Shown one piece after another: positions 46,795-56,854 of a stretch of 64,000 nucleotides of DNA. The DNA is taken from the NCBI RefSeq assembly GCF_001456025.1, contig NZ_LMTZ01000101.1, forward strand, positions 52,947-116,946. The letters are read 5' to 3'. Under the pieces are notes generated by a model that saw nothing but the letters and a program-made list of their open reading frames with translations, was not told the DNA's origin and did not search any database. The translations under genes and the position numbers were made by a program. This DNA comes from Mastigocoleus testarum BC008. GTDB lineage: Bacteria; Cyanobacteriota; Cyanobacteriia; Cyanobacteriales; Nostocaceae. How positions within the stretch are numbered: the first letter of the stretch is position 1; every line of letters starts with the position of its first letter.

Positions 46795-47720
46795 TAGTAT
46801 TTATTGGTATGATTTTTTGTTAGCTGCTAAACAGAAAGTAATGAAAATTGTGAGCTTTCGATTCGATTAAATTAGATGAGAAAATTATCTATTTACTAAC
46901 TTTACGGAATTAATAAATACTTTCTGAATGAATTAAAATAATATAATAACTTGTATATTTCAGAGCTTATTGTAATTAGTCGAAAATAAAAAAGCATGTC
47001 AATAAATAACATTTAGCTAGTATTTACTAGAGAAGTAAGTATTAATATATAAGGGATAACATTTGATAGAATATATATAAAATATTTATATGCTTAATAC
47101 TGATATATAGTGAATTAATTAGAAATACATATTTATGAATTGAATTTTATTGTTGTATGTATTAGCGGCTTTGGCTAATTATTTTTATTGCTTATGGGTA
47201 GTTTTCCTGAAAAAAGCTATTTGTATTCAATAAGAAATTTAATATCTCTTTAAACTTGAAATTTTATAGTTGTCTTAAATTCTTTTTAGAGTATTTAGCC
47301 TAGGTTATAGTGGTTTTCATTTGAATAAAATACACTTTACACTTCCATAGCTTAGAGACTTACTATAGTAAGTCTCTACAAGGTGTAATGCACTCAACCG
47401 GAAACTACTATATTTTTTATGAAAATAATTAATGTAAGCTTTAAATTTTGAAATTACGTCATAGTAATCAGATAATATTTCCTATTCCCCATGTCTTATA
47501 TTTATTGAAATTATTTTTGTAATATTTGCTTAAAAAACGGCAAAAATGTATTTTTCTCAACTTTAAATTGCTCTGGTTAATTGGCTATTCTATATTGGAT
47601 TAAAATTTCACTCATTTCTAAACCATAAATCATATCCATTTTCAATATTTGAAAATCGCCCGTGATGATTTAGATACAAATTTACAGAAAATCGCTGTCA
47701 CAAGAGACTTCAGTAAAAAA
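46795..47720. promoter_or_regulatory. Long AT-rich divergent intergenic region
   Basis: About 0.9 kb without a convincing gene between the minus-strand sugar transferase and the plus-strand Wzc gene. It must hold both divergent promoters. The composition is extremely AT-rich, and it contains the foldback element at 47306-47412. I could not identify specific promoter boxes or operators with confidence. Confidence 0.5.
47306..47412. mobile_element. MITE-like foldback element with TA ends
   Basis: About 107 bases. The ends are 19-base imperfect inverted repeats (15 of 19 match), both starting TATAGT on their own strand, and the centre is a 26-base perfect palindrome (47353-47378, AGAGACTTACTA and its complement). 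Sequences between ends and centre also pair partly, so the whole element folds on itself. TA at both borders fits elements mobilised by IS630/Tc1-type transposases. There is no coding capacity. Confidence 0.6.
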
Positions 47721-49895
47721 ATGACATCTTCACCTCAAGTTGAACGAGAAGATACGGACTATATCGATCTAGAACAATACTGGCTGATTCTCAAAAGACG
47801 TTGGGTTCCTGCAAGTGTTGTTGCTGGTTCTGTTGTGGGACTTGCAGCATTAGTTACGTTCATGCAAAAGCCTATTTATGAGGCAAAAGCTGAGCTATTG
47901 TTTAATAAGCAGAGTAATGTTTCTTCTCTGACGGGCTTGAGTGGAGCAGTGGGAGAACTCAGTGGAATTACAAATTTGAGCAATCCTTTGGAAACAGAAG
48001 CAAAAGTAATTCGTTCCAACCCTATTATCCAAAAAACTATTGATAAATTTAACCTTAGAGATGATGATAACGAACCGATATCAATAGAAGATTTTTTGAA
48101 ACAACTCAAGGTAAAAAGTGCAAAGGGTACAGATGTTTTAGAAATTTCCTATAAAGGTACCGATCCCCAACAGGCTGCAGCTATTGTTAATTCTTTAATG
48201 CAGGATTATATTGATAATAATATTCGTGTTAATACAGCTGAGGCAAGGGCTGCGAGGGAATTCCTTAATAACCAATTACCCGAAGTTGAAAGTAGAGTAG
48301 TCAAAGCAGAAGCTGAGCTACGTAAGTTTAAGGAAGAAAATAAAGTAGTAGCTTTGAAGGAAGAAGCACAATTTGGAGTAGAGGGTCTCAAAGATTCATT
48401 GCAAGAATTAAACCAAGCTGAAGCAAAGTTAGCTGCAGCAAATGAACGTTCCCAAGCTTTACAGCGCGAGTTAGATATAGAAAAACAAAAAGCTGTGGAA
48501 CTTTCGGAATTGAGTCAATCTCCAGCTGTACAGCAAGCACTTCAAGAATATCAGAAGGTACAAGATCGGTTAGCTGTAGCCCGAACTCGCTTAACGAATC
48601 AACACCCAACGGTCATCGACCTATCTAACAAGGAACGGGCTTTAAGAAATCAATTGGAAAAACGGGTAGGTCAAGTTGTAAATAATAATAGTAATGATAG
48701 TTCCATCACAGAAGATAACTTGCAGGTTGGAGAAATTAAGCAAACTTTGACTTCTGAGTTGCTCAAGTCAGAAGTAGAAAGATTAGCTGTAGCCAAACAA
48801 GTTGGAGTTTTGAGAAAAGCATTTGCTCTGCAGCAAGCACGTTTAACTGTCTTACCAAAATTAGAACAGCAGCAAAGACAGGTAGAACGCAAATTGCAAA
48901 TCGCACAATTAACCTATCAAAACCTCTTGAAGAAACTTCAGGAAGTTCAAGTAATAGAAAATCAAAATATTGGTAATGCCAGAATTATATCTGAGGCATT
49001 AGTTCCCGATAAAAAAATATCTCCTCGTATAGCACTTAACTTGTTGTTGGGTGGGTTTTTAGGTATTCTTCTCGGTGCAGGGACAGCATTGATCTTAGAA
49101 ACAATGGATAAGTCTCTGAAAACAGTAGACCAAGCCAAGCGACTTTTGAATTATCCTGTACTGGGCACTATTCCACAATTTGAAGGTAAAGGGTTTGACG
49201 GTAATCCTGAACTACCTACACTGAATAACCCTTATTCAGTAGAAAGTTCAGCCTTTGAAATGCTACAAACAAATTTGAGTTTTACTAGTTCTGATAAGAC
49301 TCTCAAAGTTCTAATGGTGACTAGTTCTGTTCCTGGTGAGGGTAAATCTCTTGTCTCTGCAAATTTAGCAGTAACAATATCCCAATTTGGTCAACGAGTA
49401 TTGTTAATCGATGGAGATATGCGCCGTCCTCGTCAGCACAAGCTCTGGAAGATACATAGCTTTTCTGGACTGAGTAATCTACTTGTAGGTAAAGCAGAAT
49501 TACAAAATTCGATTCAAAAACCTTTAGCAACTTTAGATTTATTACCTGCAGGTAAAATTCCTCCAAATCCAGGAGCATTGGTAGACTCTCAGAGTATGGT
49601 TTCCTTATTGGAAGAGGCTAAAAAGGAATATGATTTTATTATTATTGATACTCCTCCTCTGACGGCTGCTGCAGATTCCCTTATATTTAGCAAATTAGTG
49701 GATGGGACATTATTGGTAGTTCGTCCAGGAATTGCTACTTCAGATGCAGTTAGTGCAGCGAAGAATCAGTTAGAGCAGTCTGGTCAAAGAGTTTTAGGGA
49801 TGGCGCTTAATGGTATTAATCGTGATAGTCAGTATGGTGGCTATTATGGACAGAGCTATTACGGAAATAATATAAAGGAGAAGGTATCAGTTTGA
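47721..49895 (+). CDS. Wzc-type chain-length regulator / BY-kinase
   Basis: About 724 residues from ATG 47721 (AGAGA upstream); the frame is open to a TTG at 47649, which would add 24 residues. A Wzz domain with a first membrane segment (VPASVVAGSVVGLAALVTF), a long coiled-coil periplasmic part, a second membrane segment near the PRIAL..GGFLGILLGAGTALI stretch, and a C-terminal P-loop kinase: SSVPGEGKS, LLIDGDMRRP, IIIDTPP. The extreme C-terminus is a Tyr cluster (QYGGYYGQSYYG) for autophosphorylation. These proteins control polymer length and export in Wzy-dependent polysaccharide assembly. It leads the plus-strand EPS genes. Confidence 0.92.
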   Translation: MTSSPQVEREDTDYIDLEQYWLILKRRWVPASVVAGSVVGLAALVTFMQKPIYEAKAELLFNKQSNVSSLTGLSGAVGELSGITNLSNPLETEAKVIRSNPIIQKTIDKFNLRDDDNEPISIEDFLKQLKVKSAKGTDVLEISYKGTDPQQAAAIVNSLMQDYIDNNIRVNTAEARAAREFLNNQLPEVESRVVKAEAELRKFKEENKVVALKEEAQFGVEGLKDSLQELNQAEAKLAAANERSQALQRELDIEKQKAVELSELSQSPAVQQALQEYQKVQDRLAVARTRLTNQHPTVIDLSNKERALRNQLEKRVGQVVNNNSNDSSITEDNLQVGEIKQTLTSELLKSEVERLAVAKQVGVLRKAFALQQARLTVLPKLEQQQRQVERKLQIAQLTYQNLLKKLQEVQVIENQNIGNARIISEALVPDKKISPRIALNLLLGGFLGILLGAGTALILETMDKSLKTVDQAKRLLNYPVLGTIPQFEGKGFDGNPELPTLNNPYSVESSAFEMLQTNLSFTSSDKTLKVLMVTSSVPGEGKSLVSANLAVTISQFGQRVLLIDGDMRRPRQHKLWKIHSFSGLSNLLVGKAELQNSIQKPLATLDLLPAGKIPPNPGALVDSQSMVSLLEEAKKEYDFIIIDTPPLTAAADSLIFSKLVDGTLLVVRPGIATSDAVSAAKNQLEQSGQRVLGMALNGINRDSQYGGYYGQSYYGNNIKEKVSV

Positions 49896-49936
49896 TTTTT
49901 TACTTGAAAAACAGAATGTATATTTCCCGAAAAATC

Positions 49937-49972
49937 TAGAGAGGTAACAGTGCTACCTCTCTACAATATTTT
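49937..49972 (+). terminator. Rho-independent terminator after the Wzc gene
   Basis: A 10-base stem (TAGAGAGGTA at 49937-49946, complement at 49954-49963) with a 7-base loop, followed by an AT stretch with ATTTTT. It lies 41 bases after the Wzc stop codon. Confidence 0.7.
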
Positions 49973-50022
49973 TAGATAACCTAACTCATTCTTGGTCTTG
50001 CTTAATTACAATATATTTTACA

Positions 50023-50127
50023 TTTATACTAACGCTGACAAAATCAAAAAATACTATTTTATAAGCGTTCGAGCGCAAGTTTCTTAGGGGGTTTAATAAA
50101 AAATAGTATTTTTTGCTTGGGTATAAA
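50023..50127. mobile_element. Second foldback element, MITE-like
   Basis: About 105 bases. Outer short inverted repeats (TTTATAC at 50023-50029, GTATAAA at 50121-50127) enclose perfect 16-base arms (50045-50060 and 50100-50115, core AAAAAATACTATTTT). It is different in sequence from the element at 47306. It has no ORF, and sits in the 384-base gap between the Wzc and flippase genes. It could also act as a strong RNA hairpin. Confidence 0.5.
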
Positions 50128-50279
50128 CTAGCAAACATTTTTGTTTGATGTACTCTGTTATATTATTTGCGTGATGAAGCTGAGTAGTTATAAAAAACAC
50201 AAGGTAATTGACGATGAATCAATTTAGGTTATCTGGATTGACCTAGTGCTTCAACTCTACTGTCTTTGAAAGAAGTATA

Positions 50280-51647
50280 TTGATTGAAGTTTTAAATTGG
50301 TTAAAAAATGGAAACTCGTTCTTAACGAAGACTTGGAGATTAAGTATCAAAAGTAATAAGCACATAATTCAAAAAAACTTCAAAGTGAAAAAAATCAAAA
50401 TACATCCTAAGCTCAAAAGTTTAATAGGTGTACTAAGTGCTAATGTATTTAACAACTTTTCGTCGTTTGCTATAACAATCTTTGCAGCAAGATTACTTGG
50501 ACCAACTGAATTTGCGAAATTGGCTCTTGCAGTCGCTATCACGGTAAATTTATCTACATTTTTAGATTTTGGTACAAGTATTGCGTTAGTTCGTCTTTAT
50601 AACGCATCTACAGATATTATTTATAAATCGAATTTAATTAGAGTAATAAATCAATTTAAGTATGGATTACTGATTATAATTTGCCTACTAATTTATCCCG
50701 CAACAAAATTAATAATTAATAATTTTCCAATTCTAAAAGGTATGAATTTGCTAATTTATTTAGCAATTATATCAGGAGGACTACATAGTATATGGAAAAG
50801 CACAAGGGCTATAGAACAGTCTCAAAAAGACTTCAGAAGTTTTAATATTTATACATGGGTATATGGTTTTTTAAGATTGTTTGTTGTATTATTTTTATTA
50901 GTTGTCAATCACATTTCTATTATATCAATTTTTGCAAGTCTCTATTTTTTGCCACTATTAATATTAACTAGCTTTAAAAATATATCAAGCTATATATCTA
51001 AAAAATCTAAAAATAAGTATGCCCAAACTAATAAATATCATATTTTAAAATCAATATTAAGTTATGGCTTTTGGGTTGGGATATCTACAATTTGCTTCAC
51101 TCTTCTTTCTCAAATACCACAGTTTACTTTAGCAACTACTACAGATGCAGATGAAGTAGGAATATACAGTGCGGCTTTAACATTTATTCCTATTTTTATA
51201 TTAACAAATGATGCTATCCGTACAATTATTTTACCAGATGTATCTGCTATTAACTCATTAGAAGAACGTAAAAGATATAAAAAAATAATACTAGATATAG
51301 CACCAATTTTCTTTGGATTGATGTTAGTAATCCTAGTAATTATGTCTTTTACACAGTATTTTATATTAGGCAATAGTTATCAAGCGAGTATTCCAGTCTT
51401 TATTATTTTAGGCATAGGAATGGTCATAGTTATGTATCTTGGTTATCTAAATATCCTTGTTCACTCAATAGGTGTACCTCATATAGATGCATTAATTAAT
51501 ATTAGTCGTGCCTTTATACTCTGTATAGCCACTTTTATTTTACCAAAGTCTGCTATTTGGATGGCAGGTGCCTATACAGCAGTTTCAATTTCAGGGGAAA
51601 TTGTAATCAAAAAGATAATTAATATATATCATCAAAAATATGAGTAA
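50280..51647 (+). CDS. Wzx-like polysaccharide flippase
   Basis: 455 residues with about twelve to fourteen hydrophobic segments. The first transmembrane region (LSANVFNNFSSFAITIFAARLLGPTEFA) has the pattern of the MATE/MOP polysaccharide transporter family (ARxLGPxxFG). The start is a TTG at 50280 because no good ATG exists before the first membrane segment; a GTG about 35 residues later is possible. It would move undecaprenyl-linked repeat units across the inner membrane. The stop overlaps the next gene by 8 bases. Confidence 0.8.
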   Translation: MIEVLNWLKNGNSFLTKTWRLSIKSNKHIIQKNFKVKKIKIHPKLKSLIGVLSANVFNNFSSFAITIFAARLLGPTEFAKLALAVAITVNLSTFLDFGTSIALVRLYNASTDIIYKSNLIRVINQFKYGLLIIICLLIYPATKLIINNFPILKGMNLLIYLAIISGGLHSIWKSTRAIEQSQKDFRSFNIYTWVYGFLRLFVVLFLLVVNHISIISIFASLYFLPLLILTSFKNISSYISKKSKNKYAQTNKYHILKSILSYGFWVGISTICFTLLSQIPQFTLATTTDADEVGIYSAALTFIPIFILTNDAIRTIILPDVSAINSLEERKRYKKIILDIAPIFFGLMLVILVIMSFTQYFILGNSYQASIPVFIILGIGMVIVMYLGYLNILVHSIGVPHIDALINISRAFILCIATFILPKSAIWMAGAYTAVSISGEIVIKKIINIYHQKYE

Positions 51648-53037
51648 GCTTCGATTTTATCCAAAAACATTTTATTTCAGTCAATTAGCCTGCATTTTTA
51701 TTTTTATAATAGCAATTTTCACTATAGAGAATCAAAATGCTATTAATTCATTAATTTTAGTTTGTTGCGCTGTATTAATTATCAATTTTATATCTTTTGA
51801 AAGCCAAGATGCTCTTAATCCATGTGGATTACTTCCTATTATGTTTACTTTTTATGGTATTGGACCTTTAACTGGAGATGTAGAAATAACTCAAAGGTTT
51901 GACCTAGAAGTTTTATATCAATATATTTTTTTACAGGTTATAGGATTAATCGCAATGATAATTGGATTAAACTTTGCTAGTAACTCTAAACATATTAAAA
52001 ATAACAAAATACTTATTAATGAACTATCTTTATCAAGTTTACAGTTAACAGCTATAGTTTTTTCAGTTTTGTCTTGTGCTTCTGTTGTAACTCAATTATC
52101 TGCTTTTGGTGGTTTAGGAGGATTACTCAGAGTTGGATATGGTGGTGAAAGATATCAAGTTTTAGAAAGCTCTTATATTTTGGGTGCAGGATTTGATTGG
52201 GTACTAGTATCAGCTATTCTTTTTTGGTTTTATGGGATTAAAAGAAAATCTAAAATCAATCAAGTCTTAGGAGTAACTATTTATATTCTTTGTAGTTGTA
52301 TTATTTTTTTTATTGGAGGTAGAAGTAGCTTTGTTTACTCCATAATATTTGGCTCTATTTTATATCATTACGGTCATAAAAGAATTTCTAAAAAATATAT
52401 TAGTTTTGGGCTATTATTAGGTTTATTTATTTCTCAATTTTATGCTATTGGACGCTACTATTTACAATTTGGTGCCATTGATTTTTTTCTGAGTACTTTT
52501 GAGCAAGTGTCCCGCGATCCATCTATTCTTTTACCATCTAATATTAGGGAGTTCAAAGATCCCGCTAATTCTATGCTAGAAGTTCTTCAGTTTGGTGGTC
52601 CGCCATTACAATATGGTAGTTCGTATTTGTCTGCTTTTGGAAGATTATTTCCATTTCTTGCTCGTCTTTTTACTGATATTGGTTTTGATCCAAATGAATG
52701 GCGCATGACAACTTTTTATCCAGATGCATGGGCACGAGGAGAGGGTCGAGGCTTTTCACCAATAACAGAAGGATATATAAATTTTAGTGTTTTTGGTGTA
52801 TTTTTACATTTATTCGTTTATAGCTGGATACTTGGAAAAATCTATAAAAATATGATGAATTCAAATACTATGGGCTCATTATTATTTTTTGCTGGTAGTT
52901 TACCTGTATTTATGCTTGATGGTTTACGTATTCATACGGTGTCGTTTCTTTATAAGTTAAGTCGAGTTTACTTGACTCCCTTAATCATTTTTTACTTTCT
53001 ACTTTATATTCTTGGAATAATTAAATTTCATAAATAA
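51640..53037 (+). CDS. Wzy-like O-antigen/EPS polymerase
   Basis: 465 residues, ten to twelve membrane segments, with a large extracytoplasmic loop between the later segments (around residues 280-375) rich in Arg and aromatic residues (RDPSILLPS, FGGPPLQYGSSY, RMTTFYPDAWARGEGRGF). GGRSSF occurs at a membrane border. Sequence conservation in this family is low, so the call depends on topology and on its place between the flippase and sugar-processing genes. It starts 8 bases before the flippase stop codon. Confidence 0.7.
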   Translation: MSKLRFYPKTFYFSQLACIFIFIIAIFTIENQNAINSLILVCCAVLIINFISFESQDALNPCGLLPIMFTFYGIGPLTGDVEITQRFDLEVLYQYIFLQVIGLIAMIIGLNFASNSKHIKNNKILINELSLSSLQLTAIVFSVLSCASVVTQLSAFGGLGGLLRVGYGGERYQVLESSYILGAGFDWVLVSAILFWFYGIKRKSKINQVLGVTIYILCSCIIFFIGGRSSFVYSIIFGSILYHYGHKRISKKYISFGLLLGLFISQFYAIGRYYLQFGAIDFFLSTFEQVSRDPSILLPSNIREFKDPANSMLEVLQFGGPPLQYGSSYLSAFGRLFPFLARLFTDIGFDPNEWRMTTFYPDAWARGEGRGFSPITEGYINFSVFGVFLHLFVYSWILGKIYKNMMNSNTMGSLLFFAGSLPVFMLDGLRIHTVSFLYKLSRVYLTPLIIFYFLLYILGIIKFHK

Positions 53038-53056
53038 CTGATATAAGGAAACTAAT

Positions 53057-54793
53057 ATGCCTGGATTAATTGGAATATCTACAGAAAAAATTAATAGAGA
53101 ACAACTATCATCTTATATAAAAAAGATGGCACGTAGTATTAATCATTCTTCAAGATTAAAAACTATTGAATGGAATAATAAAGATTCTCACACATATTGT
53201 GGTTTAAACAAGCTTATTGATGATAAAGAAAGCAATTTTGAACAATTTTATGATGGTTCTTGGGTTTCTATTTGGGGACCGATATACAATTTACAGCAGA
53301 TCGCAAAAATAATTGGAATGAGTACATCTGATTATAGAAGTACAAAGCTTTTACACAGAATGATATGTGAAAATAGAAATTTAATTAATCGCCATTATTA
53401 TGATTTAGATGGGTATTTTGTAGCATCAATATATGATGCTAGAACTAAAGAAATAATTTTGATTGCTGACAAAAACGGTATTCGTAAATTATATTATGGT
53501 TATATAAATAATGTATTTGTTTGGTCTTCTGAGCTAAAAGCTTTGAGAGAATCATCATTTATGAGTTTAGAATTTAATCATAATTCTTTAGAAGATTTCT
53601 TCAATAATGGCACGGTATTACCAAATAAAACTTACTTCAAAAATGTATTTGATTTACCAAGAAATGCTATTGTTATTTACAATCTAAATTTAAATAAAGT
53701 TACGAATAAAATAATACCATTTGGAAATAATATCTACTTAAATTCAGGAATTAATGATATTGACTCAATCAACTTTAGTGAAGCAAAGCAAATTCTGAAA
53801 AAATATCTACAAAATTCTGTAGCATCTAGATTGAAAAATATTGAAAACCGTCCTGTCTGGCTTACACTATCCGGTGGGTTAGATTCTCGCTTTCTTCTGC
53901 TCGAAGCGATGAAACATGTTCAAATAAAAGGTGCAATAACTTATGGTAAAAAATCGTCTTTAGAAGTAAAAATAGCTTCAAAAATTGCCAAAGAATGTGG
54001 TATAAAACATATTGTTATAGAAATAGATTCTAATAACTGGTTAGCATCAAGAGCTAAAGCTATTTGGATGACCGATGGTATGATTGACCTGCTTCATACA
54101 CACGTCATACACTGTCTTGAATTTATACAAAGAGATGGTGGGATAGTTATAGATGGACTTTTTGGAGATATGATCGCAGGTGGTGGAAAAATTATAGTTA
54201 GTGATGAGTTGAGTCAAGAGGATAATTTTTGGGTACGATTAAGACGCTTTACTTCTTTTGGACCTAGTATTGAATTAAGTGCAGTCGAAGTTCGTGAACC
54301 TTTTTTCGAGAATCAGCTTTTCTCGTTCTTATTTAGCTTGCCTAGAAATTGGGTGTCAGATAGTCGGATTTATAATGAAGCCCTCTTAGAGTTACATCCT
54401 GATTATTTTAAAAAATATCCGTGGCATAAAACTGGCACAAGCATTGATAGTCCACTTGTAATACAAAAATTAGGTAAGAAAAATAATAAGTTGTGGACTA
54501 GAATACTTCAGGGAAGTCAATGTATGAGCATTCCAATTTCAAATAAGTACCTAACAATGGATTATGTAAAGTGGCTTCGTAGTGAACCTTTCAATAGTTT
54601 AGCTCAGACTTTATTATTAAACTCAAAAGCTTTATGGCGAGAGTTTATAAACCTTGATCGTGAGAAAATATTATTTTCTGGGTATCCATATCCAAAATAT
54701 ATAAAAACATTGACTAGACTATTTACTATGGAAGTTTGGCTTCAACAGTTTGTAAATAATCGAGGTATAGAATCTTTTGATGAATTAAAATAA
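53057..54793 (+). CDS. Asparagine-synthetase-like amidotransferase lacking Cys nucleophile
   Basis: 578 residues; AGGA precedes the ATG. The N-terminal domain looks like a class II glutaminase (GxxGI-type start, LDGYFVASIYD, LIADKNGIRKLYY) but begins Met-Pro-Gly where the catalytic Cys should follow Met. The C-terminal half has the ATP-pyrophosphatase loop LSGGLDSR near residue 272, and DGLFGD. It therefore may use free ammonia, or may not be an amidotransferase at all. In EPS clusters, such proteins are proposed to amidate uronic acids. It is 20 bases after the polymerase gene. Confidence 0.78.
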   Translation: MPGLIGISTEKINREQLSSYIKKMARSINHSSRLKTIEWNNKDSHTYCGLNKLIDDKESNFEQFYDGSWVSIWGPIYNLQQIAKIIGMSTSDYRSTKLLHRMICENRNLINRHYYDLDGYFVASIYDARTKEIILIADKNGIRKLYYGYINNVFVWSSELKALRESSFMSLEFNHNSLEDFFNNGTVLPNKTYFKNVFDLPRNAIVIYNLNLNKVTNKIIPFGNNIYLNSGINDIDSINFSEAKQILKKYLQNSVASRLKNIENRPVWLTLSGGLDSRFLLLEAMKHVQIKGAITYGKKSSLEVKIASKIAKECGIKHIVIEIDSNNWLASRAKAIWMTDGMIDLLHTHVIHCLEFIQRDGGIVIDGLFGDMIAGGGKIIVSDELSQEDNFWVRLRRFTSFGPSIELSAVEVREPFFENQLFSFLFSLPRNWVSDSRIYNEALLELHPDYFKKYPWHKTGTSIDSPLVIQKLGKKNNKLWTRILQGSQCMSIPISNKYLTMDYVKWLRSEPFNSLAQTLLLNSKALWREFINLDREKILFSGYPYPKYIKTLTRLFTMEVWLQQFVNNRGIESFDELK

Positions 54794-55023
54794 ATTCTAG
54801 GACTTAATAACAGTACAAGATTACTACAGTCAGGAACGAGAATACGTTGTTTCAGACTATTTTCAATAACTCCGTGATTAAAGTAATTGCGTAAAAGGTA
54901 TCGGAAAATTGATGTTTGATGCCTAAAATACATACCTCATATTTTCCTAATCCTGTCAATGCGTAAGTCCTAAATTCTATGTTTATCTTCTGATAGTTAT
55001 CCTTATAAAAGAACAATCAGTAT

Positions 55024-56151
55024 ATGTACAACCAACATAATTTTCCGCGAATAGCAATTTTTTTAAGAGATTTAGAAGGAGGTGGAATACAAAAGACAAT
55101 TGTTAATTTAATTAATGCAATGGTAGATAAAAATATTATACCGGACTTACTTTTAACTTCTGCCCGTGGTTCCTTTTTAAAGGAAGTATCATCAGAAGTA
55201 AGGCTCATTAATCTGAATTCTAAAAAATTATTTTTATCAATACCTAAACTGACAAATTATTTAAAGAAAGAAAAGCCAGATGTATTGTTGTCAGCTAATT
55301 TTAATGGAAATATAGCAGCTTTTATTGCACGTCATTTGGCCAGAATACCTACTTCCTTGTTTATGACAGCACATAATACCCTGTCAATAGATAAATATAG
55401 TATGCCTTTATATACAAGGATACCGATATTAAGCTTAATGCGATGGACTTATCCTTTTGGAGATATACTTGTTTCTGCTTCAGAAGGAACAGCTCGCGAT
55501 CTAGAAATAGAATTGGGTCTTAAGAAAGGTTCAGTAAATGTATTGTATAACCCAGTTATAAATGATGAAATTTTTCAGCAAGCAGAAGAACCAAATGAGC
55601 ATCCTTGGTTTAATCCAGATCAACCACCGGTTTTTTTGACAGTTGGACGGTTAAACAAACAGAAAAATCATAAAAACTTAATTACTGCTTTTGCTGATTT
55701 ACGTTCTCGTAGAGAAGCTCGACTCATGATACTCGGTGAAGGAGAATTACGAACCGAATTAGAAAGTTTAACTAAAAAACTAGGTATAGAATCTGACGTT
55801 TTTATGCCGGGATTTATTGACAATCCCTACAGTTATATGAGTAGGGCTAATGCTTTTGTTTTATCTTCGGATTATGAAGCCTTACCAACAGTTTTAATTG
55901 AAGCGATGGCGTGCGGTTGTCCAGTTATCTCAACGAACTGTCCTCATGGACCAGTAGAAATTTTAAAAGAAGGTAAGTATGGATTTTTAGTTCCAGAAAA
56001 TGACTCAATTGCTCTTGCTAGAGGTATGGAAAAAATGCTAGAACAACCTGTCATATCAAATAATTTACTTATTCAGAGAGCTAAAGATTTTAGTACCGAG
56101 AAAATAGTATCTAAATACTTAGAATTGATGAGATTATCTACGCTGAAGTAA
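55024..56151 (+). CDS. Glycosyltransferase family 4
   Basis: 375 residues, GT-B fold. The N-terminal DLEGGGIQKTIVNL (glycine loop), NPVI, TVGRLNKQKNH and the C-terminal EALPTVLIEAMACGCPVIS with the Ex7E motif define GT4. Cytosolic, adds a sugar to the lipid-linked repeat unit; donor unknown. The 230 bases before it hold nothing recognisable and may include a promoter. Confidence 0.9.
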   Translation: MYNQHNFPRIAIFLRDLEGGGIQKTIVNLINAMVDKNIIPDLLLTSARGSFLKEVSSEVRLINLNSKKLFLSIPKLTNYLKKEKPDVLLSANFNGNIAAFIARHLARIPTSLFMTAHNTLSIDKYSMPLYTRIPILSLMRWTYPFGDILVSASEGTARDLEIELGLKKGSVNVLYNPVINDEIFQQAEEPNEHPWFNPDQPPVFLTVGRLNKQKNHKNLITAFADLRSRREARLMILGEGELRTELESLTKKLGIESDVFMPGFIDNPYSYMSRANAFVLSSDYEALPTVLIEAMACGCPVISTNCPHGPVEILKEGKYGFLVPENDSIALARGMEKMLEQPVISNNLLIQRAKDFSTEKIVSKYLELMRLSTLK

Positions 56152-56187
56152 TAAATAGTTGCGACGTGACAAAAATAGAGACTGAAT

Positions 56188-56841
56188 ATGTTAAAAAATG
56201 AAGCTATTTGGTTAGCCGCAAAAATTTCTTCTTTAGAAGAAGCAAATATTTTTCCGATCCTTAATGTAGGTAGCTCAACTAAAGAATTTAGAGAAAAAAC
56301 ACAGCCTTGGATAGACAAACACTTATTTAAACCTGCCAGGGAAAAAAGTTTTAATGTTATTCATACGGACCTGAAACAAGATGAAGGAGTTGATATTGCT
56401 GGAGACCTCTGTAATACTGAGTTTTTGAAAGAAATTGCTAAGTTAAATATTAAGTCTATTCTATGTTCTAACTTACTTGAACATCTAGATAATCGTGAAG
56501 AATTTTGTGAAATAATCAGTTCTATCTTACCTAAAGGAGGCTACTTGTTTGTTACAGTACCTCATCAATATCCATATCATCCCGATCCTATCGATACTAT
56601 GTTCCGTCCCACCATAGATGAACTTGAGAAGTCATTTTCAACCTTAACAAAGTTATATGGGGAGATTGTTTATAGTAAATATAACGGAACTCGTTTTCCT
56701 TTTTTAATATTTGCGGTAGCCTTTACAGTTCGACTAATGTTACCAATTTATAAGCCGCAAACATGGTGGCGTAGTTTAGCAAGATTTACTTGGTTGTTTA
56801 AGAGAGTCTCATCAACTTGTCTTGTATTGCAGAAAAGATAA
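56188..56841 (+). CDS. SAM-dependent methyltransferase (class I)
   Basis: 217 residues. NVGSSTKEF is a variant of the SAM-binding glycine loop; HTDLKQDEGVDIAGDL provides the acidic second loop and SNLLEHLDNREEF, then LPKGGYLFVTVPHQYPYHPDPID, resembles methyltransferase domain 11 types found with glycosyltransferases. It probably methylates a sugar of the polymer. Start 36 bases after the GT4 stop. Its 3' end overlaps the longest possible form of the following GT4, supporting the later start of that gene. Confidence 0.78.
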   Translation: MLKNEAIWLAAKISSLEEANIFPILNVGSSTKEFREKTQPWIDKHLFKPAREKSFNVIHTDLKQDEGVDIAGDLCNTEFLKEIAKLNIKSILCSNLLEHLDNREEFCEIISSILPKGGYLFVTVPHQYPYHPDPIDTMFRPTIDELEKSFSTLTKLYGEIVYSKYNGTRFPFLIFAVAFTVRLMLPIYKPQTWWRSLARFTWLFKRVSSTCLVLQKR

Positions 56842-56854
56842 AATAATTAAATTT

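Noticed and set aside
46795..47305. Small ORFs in the long EPS intergenic region
   Set aside because: Only short AT-rich frames without ribosome sites or protein-like composition.
47649..47720. TTG start of the Wzc gene at 47649
   Set aside because: The extra 24 residues look unlike the family, and ATG 47721 has AGAGA upstream and begins just before the conserved Wzz domain.
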